Source: Sinomonas sp. P10A9
GTDB lineage: Bacteria > Actinomycetota > Actinomycetes > Actinomycetales > Micrococcaceae
Assembly: GCF_041022165.1 (NCBI RefSeq)
Contig: NZ_CP163302.1
Coordinates: forward strand, 1,426,001-1,490,000
Length of the DNA stretch: 64,000 nucleotides
Direction of reading: 5' to 3'
Shown here: positions 39,332 through 47,601 of the stretch, piece by piece
How positions within the stretch are numbered: the stretch's first letter is position 1
How the letters are laid out: every line of letters begins with the position of its first letter
Position numbers and translations under genes: made by a program
Notes under the pieces: model-generated
What the model saw: the letters and a program-made list of their open reading frames with translations, nothing else
What the model was told of the DNA's origin: nothing
Database searches by the model: none

Positions 39332-39774
39332 GGTGACTCCTCATAGGACCGGGTGGAGCTCTCTGGCACATGGCGGCTCGAACCCGCAGGACGAGCCAAT
39401 CGGCGGGGTCCCAGCACCCGCAGCCAAACGATGAACGTGAGCATGCCGATGATGCCTCCCGTCGTGTTCGTGACGACGTCCCGTACGTTGCCCGAGCGTT
39501 CGGAAAGGAAGAAAGTCTGGACGGTCTCGATGGTTGCGGACACCCCGCAGCAGATCACGACGGCAAGCCAGCGCCTCCCGCGTGGCAGGAGCTGCGCGAT
39601 GAGGAAGCCAACAGGAACGAAGATGGCCACATTGGCCGCGGCATCGATGGCACTCGCATGCAGCCACCCAGGGAGCGGAATCCCCTTGAAGCTCGGCCCG
39701 ACGGGCGCGAAGACGACCGCGGCCACCGCCAGACCGTACACCGCAAGCGCCCACCAGGCCGTCCGCCGCCTCAT
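39316..39774 (-). CDS. VanZ family membrane protein
   Basis: A 152-aa protein with four hydrophobic helices and the VanZ-like core (GLAVAAVVFAPVG, IDAAANVAIFVPVGFLI, SATIETVQTFFLSERSGNVRDVVTNTTGGIIG). VanZ-like proteins occur in glycopeptide-resistance loci and very often in polysaccharide loci; their biochemical role is unclear. I chose ATG 39774 because it overlaps the preceding stop (ATGA). A TTG 27 bases upstream is open but lacks support. The 3' end overlaps the start of the 1578-aa gene by 16 bases. Confidence 0.85.
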   Translation of the reverse strand: MRRRTAWWALAVYGLAVAAVVFAPVGPSFKGIPLPGWLHASAIDAAANVAIFVPVGFLIAQLLPRGRRWLAVVICCGVSATIETVQTFFLSERSGNVRDVVTNTTGGIIGMLTFIVWLRVLGPRRLARPAGSSRHVPESSTRSYEESPWASQ

Positions 39775-42482
39775 CGCCGGCTGCTCTCGTCGCGTTCCCA
39801 AGGGTGCGCGCCGCGTGAGCTGATCCCGCCGGGCTGCCGCCGCCCTGCGAGGGCGAACATCGCGTACACAGCGGCATCGATGGCCGACGCCGGCCCCCGC
39901 ACCGAGGCGAGGAGCCCACCCAGGGTGCGCCCCGGCGTCGAACGTCCCCCAGAGGCGGAGGGCGCCCGGTAGACCCGATGCAGGGTGGAGACAAGCGAGC
40001 CCGCCGTGCGAGGGGGGCGCACCACGACGGGCTCGCAGCTGATGAAGGTCTTCTGATCGGGTTCGAACACGGTGTCGACGAAGTAGTCGTCCGCGGCGTC
40101 GTAAGGAAACGCGCCGAAGGCCGCATGCCCCGCCTCAGTCATCGCGTAGCAGCCGGCGCCCCAGAGCGCGGCACGGTTCGAGGGGACTCGGACCCGCGCA
40201 CGGTAGTACGCGGCGACGAGCGGCTTGCATGCCGAGGTGTCGTACCGGAAGTCCGGACGACCGGCCAGGTACCGCCCGCGGCCCAGTTCGGTTAGCACGC
40301 TCTTCAGGGCCGCGGACGGAATCTCGATGTCTGCGTCGAGGTAGACGCGGGGCCAGCGCGTTGCGATGGCATCGGCCGCGTTGAGGGCACGAGCCTTGCC
40401 AGGCTCGGCAAGATCGAGCACGCGCACGCCGGGGAAGCCAGCAGCGATCTGTGCGGTCCGGTCCGTGCACGCGTTGCACGCGACGATCACCTCGACCTGG
40501 CCGCTCGCGAGCGCGGGGCGGAGGCCTTCGAGCGTCCGCGTGATGACGCGCCCCTCGTTGTGCGCCGGGATGATGACGCACCCCTCCGGATGTCCACCGT
40601 CGTGCGGGCTCGGGTACGGTTCTGCGTGCGGCAGCCCGCTCCATCGGCCAGGCCGAAGGATGACGCCGAGCGTGTGCCGGTGCCCGGCGTCAGCGGCCCG
40701 GAGCGTCTCGCGCATGACGACGGCGGCCGTCGCCAGGGCGGTGGGCAGCCCTGGGTGGTTCTTGCGCATGTAGCGGATCCTGTTGACGGCCATGAGGTCG
40801 GCGAGTCCGCGCGACGAACCGCTTCCGGCCCCGGAGTGCATGACCCGCGCGCCCGGCTCGAACCAGACGTCGAAGCCGCGCTCGCGCAGCGCCCGGCAAT
40901 AGTCCGTCTCCTCCGAGTACATGAAGTACCGCTCGTCCCACGGCCCGACGGCGCGCGCGGCCTCCGCGGATACCATGAGCGCCGCGCCGGTGGCCCAGTC
41001 CACCATGTGGGCGTGGGCATAGCTCTCCGGGTCGTAGTCGGTTTCAGCACTCCACTGAGGACGACGGGGGAGCCGGGCCCCGAAGAGCGCGTCGCCCCAG
41101 GCCCGTGCCGCGGTCGGTTCGCGGCGAAGCGACGGGTGGGGCGCGCCGTCGTTCCCCAGCATGAGCGGCACCACGGCGCCAGCCCCGGCCCGCAGCCGCG
41201 CAAGCATCGCATCGACGGCCCCGGGCAGGACGGTCGTGTCGGGGTTGAGTACGAGGTACCCCCCGGCGTCGCCTGCGGCGGCCATCGCGGCATTGATCCC
41301 GCCGGCGTACCCGAGGTTGCCGCCGGTCTGGAACGCGACGACGTCCGTGAAGGCCTCGCTGCCGTGGGCGAGCGCGTCGAGCGTCTGGGAATCCGGGGAG
41401 TTGTCGGCGACGACCACGCGCAGCCGGACGCTGCGCGCCGCGCTGCGCAGAGAGTCCAGGAGCGGCCCGATCGAGTCGGCGTTGTTGTATGTCACGACGA
41501 GCGCGGCGACGTCGGCCGGCTCGTCTGCGGGGACGAATCCGCCGTCGGGACGGGTCCGTGGGTGGAGGGGTTCGCGCCCTCGGCTGGCTGGATGGGCGGC
41601 CAGAGCCGCCGTGCGTGCAGCCGAGGCGCGTGCTGCGTCCGAGAGCGCGACTCGCGTGCCAGCAGCCGAAGCGCTGTTCCGCCGCAGTCGTGTGTAGGCC
41701 TCGGGCCCCTGGACGAGATACCGCTCCGAGAGCCGGCCCGGCTCGAGGGCGAGCCTCCACGCCCACTCGAGCCCGTGCTCCGCGACCCACGACGGCGCCC
41801 TCCGGACCCGCTCGGCGAGGAAGTCGACCACAGCTCCGAAGGCGAGCAGCACTCGCGCACCGGTCTCGCTGCCGTGCTCGGCGATCCAGAGCTCCTGGCG
41901 GGGCTTACCGAGACCCACCACGAGCAGGTCTGTCCTGGCGTCGGCGATCGAGCGGGCGACGGCGCGTGACATCTCCGGGTCCTCGAGTTCGCCGCGGCTG
42001 GGGGTCCAGAAGCCTGCGACGCGCAGGGCCGGGCGGCGCTCGGCCAGGCGTCCGCGGAGGAGGATGTGGGACTCAGGGCTCCCGCCGAGGAACCCGACTC
42101 TCAGCCTGTCCTCCTCGGCCCGGTCAAGGATGGGCTCGATGAGGTCGCTGCCCGCGAGCCGCGGCCACGGCCGCCCGGTGATCCGCTCAGCTTCAGCGGC
42201 GAGCGGCGCGCCGTCGAGCAGCGTGAGCCACTCGAGGTCAGCGGCGCCCTCAAGGCAGTGCTCCCAGCGCCCACCCGAGCCGAAGTGGTACACGTGGTCA
42301 AGGTTGGCGGAGACGACTCCGAGGGGAACCCGCCCGTCGAGGCACCCTCCGAGGATCGCCTCGACGGCATCTTCGGCATCCAGGAGCGTCACCGTGGTGC
42401 CGCCGAGCACGACGGTCCCGCCGGGCACGACTGCGCGGTCCCCGTCTTGTGTGGTCCGGCCCGGCTGGACCTCCGCGCTCAC
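39771..42482 (-). CDS. Three-domain glycosyltransferase fusion (GT26 + GT2 + GT2), 903 aa
   Basis: Three glycosyltransferase domains in one chain. Residues ~25-260 are WecG/TagA/CpsF (GT26): VVSANLDHVYHF, GLGKPRQELWIAEHG, RAPSWVAEHGLEWAWRL. Residues ~324-610 are a rhamnosyltransferase-like GT2: VAALVVTYNNADSIG, NLGYAGGINAAM, NPDT, MYSEETDYCRALRERG. Residues ~634-830 are a second GT2: CVIIPAHNEGRVITRTLEGL, CNACTDRT, LDADIEIPS. An Ala/Arg-rich linker (~270-322) joins the first two. GTG 42482 overlaps the acetyltransferase stop (GTGA). It would allow three consecutive additions, or one addition on an N-acetylmannosamine-type acceptor plus two extensions. Acceptors and donors are not predictable. 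Confidence 0.87.
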   Translation of the reverse strand: MSAEVQPGRTTQDGDRAVVPGGTVVLGGTTVTLLDAEDAVEAILGGCLDGRVPLGVVSANLDHVYHFGSGGRWEHCLEGAADLEWLTLLDGAPLAAEAERITGRPWPRLAGSDLIEPILDRAEEDRLRVGFLGGSPESHILLRGRLAERRPALRVAGFWTPSRGELEDPEMSRAVARSIADARTDLLVVGLGKPRQELWIAEHGSETGARVLLAFGAVVDFLAERVRRAPSWVAEHGLEWAWRLALEPGRLSERYLVQGPEAYTRLRRNSASAAGTRVALSDAARASAARTAALAAHPASRGREPLHPRTRPDGGFVPADEPADVAALVVTYNNADSIGPLLDSLRSAARSVRLRVVVADNSPDSQTLDALAHGSEAFTDVVAFQTGGNLGYAGGINAAMAAAGDAGGYLVLNPDTTVLPGAVDAMLARLRAGAGAVVPLMLGNDGAPHPSLRREPTAARAWGDALFGARLPRRPQWSAETDYDPESYAHAHMVDWATGAALMVSAEAARAVGPWDERYFMYSEETDYCRALRERGFDVWFEPGARVMHSGAGSGSSRGLADLMAVNRIRYMRKNHPGLPTALATAAVVMRETLRAADAGHRHTLGVILRPGRWSGLPHAEPYPSPHDGGHPEGCVIIPAHNEGRVITRTLEGLRPALASGQVEVIVACNACTDRTAQIAAGFPGVRVLDLAEPGKARALNAADAIATRWPRVYLDADIEIPSAALKSVLTELGRGRYLAGRPDFRYDTSACKPLVAAYYRARVRVPSNRAALWGAGCYAMTEAGHAAFGAFPYDAADDYFVDTVFEPDQKTFISCEPVVVRPPRTAGSLVSTLHRVYRAPSASGGRSTPGRTLGGLLASVRGPASAIDAAVYAMFALAGRRQPGGISSRGAHPWERDESSRR

Positions 42483-43084
42483 GGCCCGACCCTCCGCAGG
42501 TGTCCGTCCGTCTCCTCATACCGGACCCCGGTGGCAGGGCACAGATAGGCCGAGCCGCGCTCGGTGGGGCCCTCCTCCTTGAGCCGCTGCCCTGCCTCGC
42601 CGACCCAGCCGATCCGGCGTGCCGGCACGCCCGCGACGAGCGCGTAGTCCGGGACGTCCTTCACGACGACGGCGCCGGCGGCAACCATGGCCCACGCACC
42701 AATCTGCAAGGGAGCGACGCACACCGCCCGCGCGCCCACGGAAGCGCCCCGGCCGAGATGGACGCCCACCGACGTCCAGTCGTCGGTGTCCTTGAGCGTC
42801 CCGTCGGGGTTCACCGCGCGCGGGGTGAGGTCGTTGGTGAAGATCGCACCCGGCCCAAGGAACGCCCCGTCCTCGATCACGGCGGGCTCATAGACGAGTG
42901 CGTAGTTCTGGATCTTGCAGCGGTTTCCTATCCGAACGCACGGGCCCACGTAGACCCCGCGGCCCAGGATGCATTCGGCACCGACCTCGGCGGCCTCTCG
43001 GACGTGGGCGTACTGCCACACCACGGTGTCGTTGCCGATAGCAGCGGTCTCCGCGACCTCTGCCGTCGGGTGGATCCGGGCCAT
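42479..43084 (-). CDS. WlbB/WbpD-like UDP-sugar 3-N-acetyltransferase
   Basis: A 201-aa left-handed beta-helix acetyltransferase. The opening IHPTAEVAETAAIGNDTVVWQYAHV and the segments GRGVYVGPCVRIGNRCKIQN, GAIFTNDLTPRA and AGAVVVKDVPDYALVAGVPARRIGWV match the WlbB/WbpD family, which acetylates the 3-amino group of UDP-GlcNAc3N-uronate. A C-terminal extension of about 25 residues contains CPATGVRYE. Together with the WlbA-like (21091) and WlbC-like (25124) genes it suggests a 2,3-diacetamido sugar, although these genes lie in the opposite operon. ATG 43084 has GGAGGGG 6 bases upstream. Confidence 0.85.
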   Translation of the reverse strand: MARIHPTAEVAETAAIGNDTVVWQYAHVREAAEVGAECILGRGVYVGPCVRIGNRCKIQNYALVYEPAVIEDGAFLGPGAIFTNDLTPRAVNPDGTLKDTDDWTSVGVHLGRGASVGARAVCVAPLQIGAWAMVAAGAVVVKDVPDYALVAGVPARRIGWVGEAGQRLKEEGPTERGSAYLCPATGVRYEETDGHLRRVGP

Positions 43085-43431
43085 GGCGCCCCTCCAATGC
43101 CGGTCTCATGGGAGGTCTCTGCCCTCCCGTATCCACGGTCCGAGGCCGGAACCGGGGCGGACAAGGAGGTGCGGGTGAAACGCGTCCTTCCGGAGCGGGA
43201 ATCGCGTGGTGGCCGCCCCCGGATCCCTGCGCGGACAAGTAGGAAGCCGTGCATGTCCAAGTAGTCACGCGTAGCCGTGTGCGCTGCCCTGCGTACCGGA
43301 GGCGGAGGGCGCCACGGGGGGGCGCCGAAGAAACCGTAGAGGCCATTCCAATTGCCTGTGTCGCCTCCTATCCTGATCGAGTCCCACATCGTGGCTCCGA
43401 AGTCGAGCCGCCGCGCGGAGGGGGTCGCTTG
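43085..43431. promoter_or_regulatory. Divergent upstream region with motif shared with the 19.4-kb region
   Basis: No gene seen in these 347 bases, which separate the minus-strand operon from the GT39-like gene. They carry GGACAAGTAGG (43233-43243), AAGTAGTC (43259-43266) and the module GTAG...CCTGCGTACC (43271-43297), a near copy of 19365-19392. A -10-like TATCCT lies at 43369-43374 on the plus strand. The ribosome sites of both flanking genes are clear (GGAGGGG on the minus strand, GGAGGGGG on the plus strand). Confidence 0.4.
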
Positions 43432-44976
43432 GTGACGGCTCGCGTCATTCAGACACCGGAACGTCGGATTCAACTCCGTTCAGCGTGGCCGGTCCTTGTG
43501 ATCCTCGCTGCCGCGGCCGCTCTGCGGTTCTGGCAGCTGGGCAGCCAGCCGCTGTGGATGGATGAGGTTGCGTCCCTGCGCAATGCGGAAGCACTGACGT
43601 CCTCGGGCCTGTCTGGTTTCGCCGCACAGGACCACGTGGCTCCCCTCTCGGCTGTCTTCGACAGCGCCTCAATTGCTATCGGTGGAACCGGGGAGTTCTG
43701 GATGCGGCTGCCGGCGGCAATGGCCGGAACCTTGGCGGCAGGGGCGACATACGTTGTCTCGCGGCGGATCCTCGGGGACCCGGGCATCGCATTCGGGGCC
43801 GGATTGTTCGCGGCCGTCGCGCCCTTCGCCGTCTGGTTCGGCCAGGAGGCGCGCATGTACTCGCTGCTCCTGCTCATTGCCAATGCGTACGTGTGGGCCT
43901 GCTGGGGGCTCATTGACGGAAACATCCGGCGCTGGGATTGGGCCCTGATGGCTCTTACCGCGGGCTTGGGCTTGTGGACCCATCACTACATGGCCCTGCT
44001 CATCACCGCATTCGGCGTGTTCATCCTTGCGCGGCGGGGATTCCGCAATCGAAGCCTTTGGACGTGGGCGGCGACCCAGGCCGTCGCCCTGGCCGCCTTC
44101 GTGCCATGGCTGGTACTCACCGGTGGTCAGGGCAACGCGACGGGCTTTGAGAAATCGGGACAGTTGTTCTGGCTGCCCTACACGCTCTTCTCGGACGTGG
44201 CGGGAATGAGCCTTGGCCCCTCGACGCGTGATCTGCGGCTCAGCGGCACGGCTCAAGTGATCATGCAGAACGCCCCGTCCATCGCGTTGGTGAGTGCCGT
44301 CCTTGCGGCGATTGCGGTTGCCGGCGTGCCTGTCCTCTGGCGGCGCAGCAGGGCCGCGGCGGCCTGGATTCTCTGCTGGGGCTTGCTTCCGCCGACCCTT
44401 GCCATCGCGCTGACCTTCGTCGCTGACGTCAGCTACAACAGCCGCTACGCCATCACCTCTTTCCCTGCAGTGGCCATTCTCGTTGGTGCCGCGGGCTCAC
44501 GCCTTACCACCGTCTGGTCTGCTCGGGTCGCGGTCGCGCTGACCGCCTGCGTCGTGGCCTGGTCGCTCTCGAACTGGTACACGGACCCCCACTATGCGAA
44601 GGACGATCTCCGATCACCGGCCGTGACGCTCGCACAGCAGATGGGGCCGAACGATGTCCTGGTGGTGGACAACATGCACGCCCTGCCCTCGCTCGAGTAC
44701 TACGGCTGGCGCTGCAGGCCGTCGGATGTGGTGGTGAGCTCTCCCGAGGGCACGAAGGCGGCTGCCCGGGACCTGTCGACCCACATGGAGCCTCGCACTA
44801 CATGGCTTCTGGTCTTCCGACCCTGGGAACTCGATCCTCAGGGGTCGCTGCTGGCTGCGCTGGGCGAGGGGCGAGGCGTCGTCGCCGGCGCGTGGCCGGG
44901 CAGCACCCTCATCCGGTACGCAGGGAGCGGCCCGGTGTCGGCGGCCAGCGGGCTAACCGTTGGTTGCCTTGACTGA
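43432..44976 (+). CDS. Membrane glycosyltransferase, GT39/PMT-like
   Basis: A 514-aa protein with about 10-12 membrane helices of the ArnT/PMT (GT-C) fold. The first external loop carries the catalytic-type acidic pair WMDEVASL (about residues 42-49). QEARMYSLLLLIANAY is the other typical family motif, and a C-terminal globular extracytoplasmic part follows. It should use a polyprenyl-phosphate sugar on the outer face to glycosylate a glycan, lipid or protein. GTG 43432 follows GGAGGGGG by 6 bases; the frame is open to 43249, but that part is non-hydrophobic and Arg-rich. It is transcribed alone and convergent with nhaA. Confidence 0.85.
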   Translation: MTARVIQTPERRIQLRSAWPVLVILAAAAALRFWQLGSQPLWMDEVASLRNAEALTSSGLSGFAAQDHVAPLSAVFDSASIAIGGTGEFWMRLPAAMAGTLAAGATYVVSRRILGDPGIAFGAGLFAAVAPFAVWFGQEARMYSLLLLIANAYVWACWGLIDGNIRRWDWALMALTAGLGLWTHHYMALLITAFGVFILARRGFRNRSLWTWAATQAVALAAFVPWLVLTGGQGNATGFEKSGQLFWLPYTLFSDVAGMSLGPSTRDLRLSGTAQVIMQNAPSIALVSAVLAAIAVAGVPVLWRRSRAAAAWILCWGLLPPTLAIALTFVADVSYNSRYAITSFPAVAILVGAAGSRLTTVWSARVAVALTACVVAWSLSNWYTDPHYAKDDLRSPAVTLAQQMGPNDVLVVDNMHALPSLEYYGWRCRPSDVVVSSPEGTKAAARDLSTHMEPRTTWLLVFRPWELDPQGSLLAALGEGRGVVAGAWPGSTLIRYAGSGPVSAASGLTVGCLD

Positions 44977-45062
44977 AGGGATCCGAAGGGTGCGGCGCTC
45001 TCGACCTGCTGCTCCCGACCGGCCCCTTCGCCGGCGCTAGCCGCCCGGTTTCTGGATCGGCG
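44977..45062. other. Short convergent intergenic with imperfect repeat
   Basis: Between two convergent genes. CGGCGCTAGCCG (about 45032-45043) recurs as CGGCGTTAGCCG (about 45058-45069) with one mismatch, the second copy running into the nhaA stop region. A distant GAAGGG/CCCTTC pair may form a weak hairpin. No strong terminator was found. Confidence 0.3.
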
Positions 45063-46424
45063 TTAGCCGTCCGCCTCCCGCTCGAACGCATCCGGCACGC
45101 CGTCGCCGTCGGCGTCGCCTGCTTCGACCGACTCGAGCTGCTGGACGCGCCGGAAGTGCCGGTTGCGGGCGCGGAGCACGACGGCGGCGAGCAGCGCCGC
45201 GGTCAGGGAACCGGCGAGGATCGCGGCCTTGGCGTGTTCCCGGTGGGCCGACGCCTCGTCGAAGGAGAGCTCAGCGATGAGGAGCGAGACCGTGAAGCCG
45301 ACGCCCGCGAGCAGGGCCAGCCCGAGCACATCGACCCAGGCTAGGTCGGGGTCCAGATCGGCGTGCCGGGTCTTGGTCACGAGTAAGGTAGACCCGAACA
45401 CCCCCACGGCCTTGCCGACCACGAGGGCCGCCGCGATGCCGATCGCCACGGGGTCCCGCACGGCCGAGGCCACGCCGTCCCACCCCCCGAGGGCCACACC
45501 CGCGGAGAAGAAAGCGAAGACTGGCACCGCAATGCCGGCGGAGAGCGGCCGCAGGCGTCTCTCGAGGTGCTCGGCGAGGCCGGGCCCGGCGTCGGGACCA
45601 CCGGCCTCCTCACTGCGCAGCACCGGTACCGTGAACGCGAGGAGCACCCCGGCCACCGTCGCGTGCACGCCGGAAGCATGCACGAGCCCCCACGTTGCGA
45701 GTGCGAGCGGCAGAAGCAGGTACCACGAGCGGATCCGCCGCTGGACGAGGACCGCGAACCCACCGAGTGGTACCAGCGCCAGCGCGAGGTAGAGGGGCTC
45801 GAGGCCGGAGGAGTAGAAGAAGGCGATGATGCCGATCGCGATGAGGTCGTCCACCACGGCGAGCGTGAGCAGGAACGTCCGCAGCGCCGCCGGCAGGTGC
45901 GTGCTGATCACCGCGAGCACGGCGAGCGCGAAGGCGATGTCTGTGGCTGTGGGGATTGCCCAGCCCCTGAGCCCGTCCAGTCCCTGCCCGGCTGCGCCGG
46001 CGCCCAGGCTGACGCCGATGTAGATGAGTGCGGGAACTGCCACGCCGCCGCACGCCGCGACGATCGGCACGATGGCCTTGGCTGGCCGCCGCAGGTCTCC
46101 GGCCACGAACTCCCGCTTGAGCTCGAGCCCTGCGACGAAGAAGAAGAGCGCGAGCAGCCCGTCCGCGGCCCAGGCTCCGAGACTCAGGTCCAAATGCCAG
46201 GGCGCGTAGCCGAAGCGCAGGTCCCGCACGGCCGCGTAGGCGCCACCCGCAGGGGAATTGGCCCATACGAGCGCGGCGACGGTGGCGATGAGGAGGAGTG
46301 CACCGCCGACGGTCTCCTTCTGCAGGATCTCGGCGATGCGGCGGTACTCGGGGTAGCTTCCGCGGGTCAGTATGCGGGCGGACGGACGACGGCGCGCGGC
46401 CGGGTGGTTCATGCCTGGTCCCAT
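45063..46424 (-). CDS. nhaA: Na+/H+ antiporter NhaA
   Basis: Exchanges protons for sodium across the membrane and takes part in pH and salt tolerance. About 453 aa with 11-12 helices. Family marks: [38 protein letters not shown] (the Asp of the Asp133-Thr region), [18 protein letters not shown] (the paired Asp163-Asp164 sodium site), and a conserved Lys region near the C-terminus ([15 protein letters not shown]). The C-terminal cytoplasmic tail carries [12 protein letters not shown], a calcium-loop-like sequence foreign to the family. I chose ATG 46424; ATG 46412 or the GTG at 46484 are alternatives. A -10-like TAGAAT lies upstream on the minus strand. Confidence 0.93.
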   Translation of the reverse strand: MGPGMNHPAARRRPSARILTRGSYPEYRRIAEILQKETVGGALLLIATVAALVWANSPAGGAYAAVRDLRFGYAPWHLDLSLGAWAADGLLALFFFVAGLELKREFVAGDLRRPAKAIVPIVAACGGVAVPALIYIGVSLGAGAAGQGLDGLRGWAIPTATDIAFALAVLAVISTHLPAALRTFLLTLAVVDDLIAIGIIAFFYSSGLEPLYLALALVPLGGFAVLVQRRIRSWYLLLPLALATWGLVHASGVHATVAGVLLAFTVPVLRSEEAGGPDAGPGLAEHLERRLRPLSAGIAVPVFAFFSAGVALGGWDGVASAVRDPVAIGIAAALVVGKAVGVFGSTLLVTKTRHADLDPDLAWVDVLGLALLAGVGFTVSLLIAELSFDEASAHREHAKAAILAGSLTAALLAAVVLRARNRHFRRVQQLESVEAGDADGDGVPDAFEREADG

Positions 46425-46511
46425 CGGTCGGGGGTTTCCTCGCGGGGAGGACGAATCACACGCCGACCAGACTTCCCGGCACACCTGACAATGATTCTAT
46501 CGCCAGATACG

Positions 46512-46553
46512 CAGGATGCTCCGGCCACCGCACGCGGCGGCCGGAGCATCCTG
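46512..46553 (-). terminator. Strong hairpin between nhaA and the small membrane protein gene
   Basis: Perfect 15-bp inverted repeat CAGGATGCTCCGGCC (46512-46526) / GGCCGGAGCATCCTG (46539-46553), 12-base loop. It lies 77 bases after the stop of the 46630 gene on the minus strand, and upstream of nhaA, so it most likely ends the 46630-47354 transcript. Confidence 0.8.
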
Positions 46554-46629
46554 TTCGCCTTCGGCATCGTCCCGGACGTCCCCCGCCCCGGAACAGCCGT
46601 CTCTCTCCGAGCAAACCCCTCAGGGTGGG

Positions 46630-46851
46630 TCAGGAGAAGAGCGTCCTGACGCCCACCACGGCCACCGCGACACCCAACGTCACGGAGACCGACACGAGCA
46701 GCAGGTGGACGGTCAGGAACCGCGTTGCGCGGCCCTGCTCATCCTTGGCCCGCGGATCCTTCATGATCCGGCGGAGGAACTGCGGCCACACCACAAGGTT
46801 CCACACGCCGGCCACGATGAGCAGCCAGGACAGGGCGACGGGGAGCTGCAT
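46630..46851 (-). CDS. SCO4848-family small membrane protein, 73 aa
   Basis: Two hydrophobic helices (about residues 4-22 and 48-70) separated by a charged loop RRIMKDPRAKDEQGRATRF. The shape WLLIVAGVWNLVVWPQFLRRI and HLLLVSVSVTLGV matches the small actinobacterial membrane protein family named after SCO4848, of unknown role. ATG 46851 shares a base with the stop of the DUF2505 gene (TGATG), so the two are coupled. Confidence 0.75.
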   Translation of the reverse strand: MQLPVALSWLLIVAGVWNLVVWPQFLRRIMKDPRAKDEQGRATRFLTVHLLLVSVSVTLGVAVAVVGVRTLFS

Positions 46852-47354
46852 CAGCCGATCTCCCCGGCGAGCCAGGCCTCGGCCTGCGTCGCCTGGAGGT
46901 TGAGGGCCTTGCCGACCATCGGCTCGGCCGCGGAGGCGATCTTGCCGCCGAGCAGCGGCACGGAGGAGGTCACGGTGCCGTTGAGCTCGATGCGGGTTGC
47001 CGCACCTTCGGCCGCGAGGCGCTGGACGGCGGCAACGTCGACCGGGGCGCCGGCGACCTTGACCTTGATGTCGGCCTGACGGGAACCGTCGGCCTCGGGT
47101 GCGCCCCAGGTCTCGGTCTGCGTGACGTTGAGGAACTCGCCGACCACCTTGCGGGCGATCTCGGGCAGGCGCTGGGTGGGGAGCTTGCGAACGACCGTCG
47201 CGGTGAACGCGCCGGCCACGTCGCCGTCGACCGAGAACGACTCGAGGCGGCCGCCCACGAGCTCGCTCACGTGGCGCTGGAATGCCTCGTCGGCGAACAC
47301 CGCCGCAACGCGTTCGACGGAGAAGTTGAGGGTCTGGCTGGCTGACAGTGCCAA
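46851..47354 (-). CDS. DUF2505 domain protein
   Basis: A 167-aa protein of the actinobacterial DUF2505 family, probably a START/SRPBCC-like fold that binds a hydrophobic ligand. Visible features: MALSASQTLNFSVERVAAVFADEAFQRHVSE at the N-terminus, and near the C-terminus SSVPLLGGKIASAAEPMVG. The start is TTG 47354, supported by GGAAGGA 5 bases upstream; no ATG or GTG fits better. It is divergent from mfd and first of a two-gene operon. Function unknown. Confidence 0.8.
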   Translation of the reverse strand: MALSASQTLNFSVERVAAVFADEAFQRHVSELVGGRLESFSVDGDVAGAFTATVVRKLPTQRLPEIARKVVGEFLNVTQTETWGAPEADGSRQADIKVKVAGAPVDVAAVQRLAAEGAATRIELNGTVTSSVPLLGGKIASAAEPMVGKALNLQATQAEAWLAGEIG

Positions 47355-47601
47355 GGGGGTCCTTCCGTAGCATGGGGTGTTCCGGAGGTGATCCGGGGTG
47401 GGCGCGGGGGCGCGCCGAAGACCATCCTAGGGTGCCCAGCGCGCCCTCCCGGACCCCGTGACCGGCAGGGCCGGACCAGTGGCGGCCGCATTGGCTAAGC
47501 TGGAACCGCCCCCGCCACTCACGCCAGTGCCGTTCTCCCGTGGCGGGGTTGTCGTGTTGTCACCTGCGCGGACCGCATCCCGTGCGAGTTGAGGAGCCAA
47601 A

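Noticed and set aside
19534-43084. Possible transposon-borne acquisition of the polysaccharide locus
   Set aside because: No transposase, inverted ends or target duplications were found; slightly lower GC in parts is not enough.
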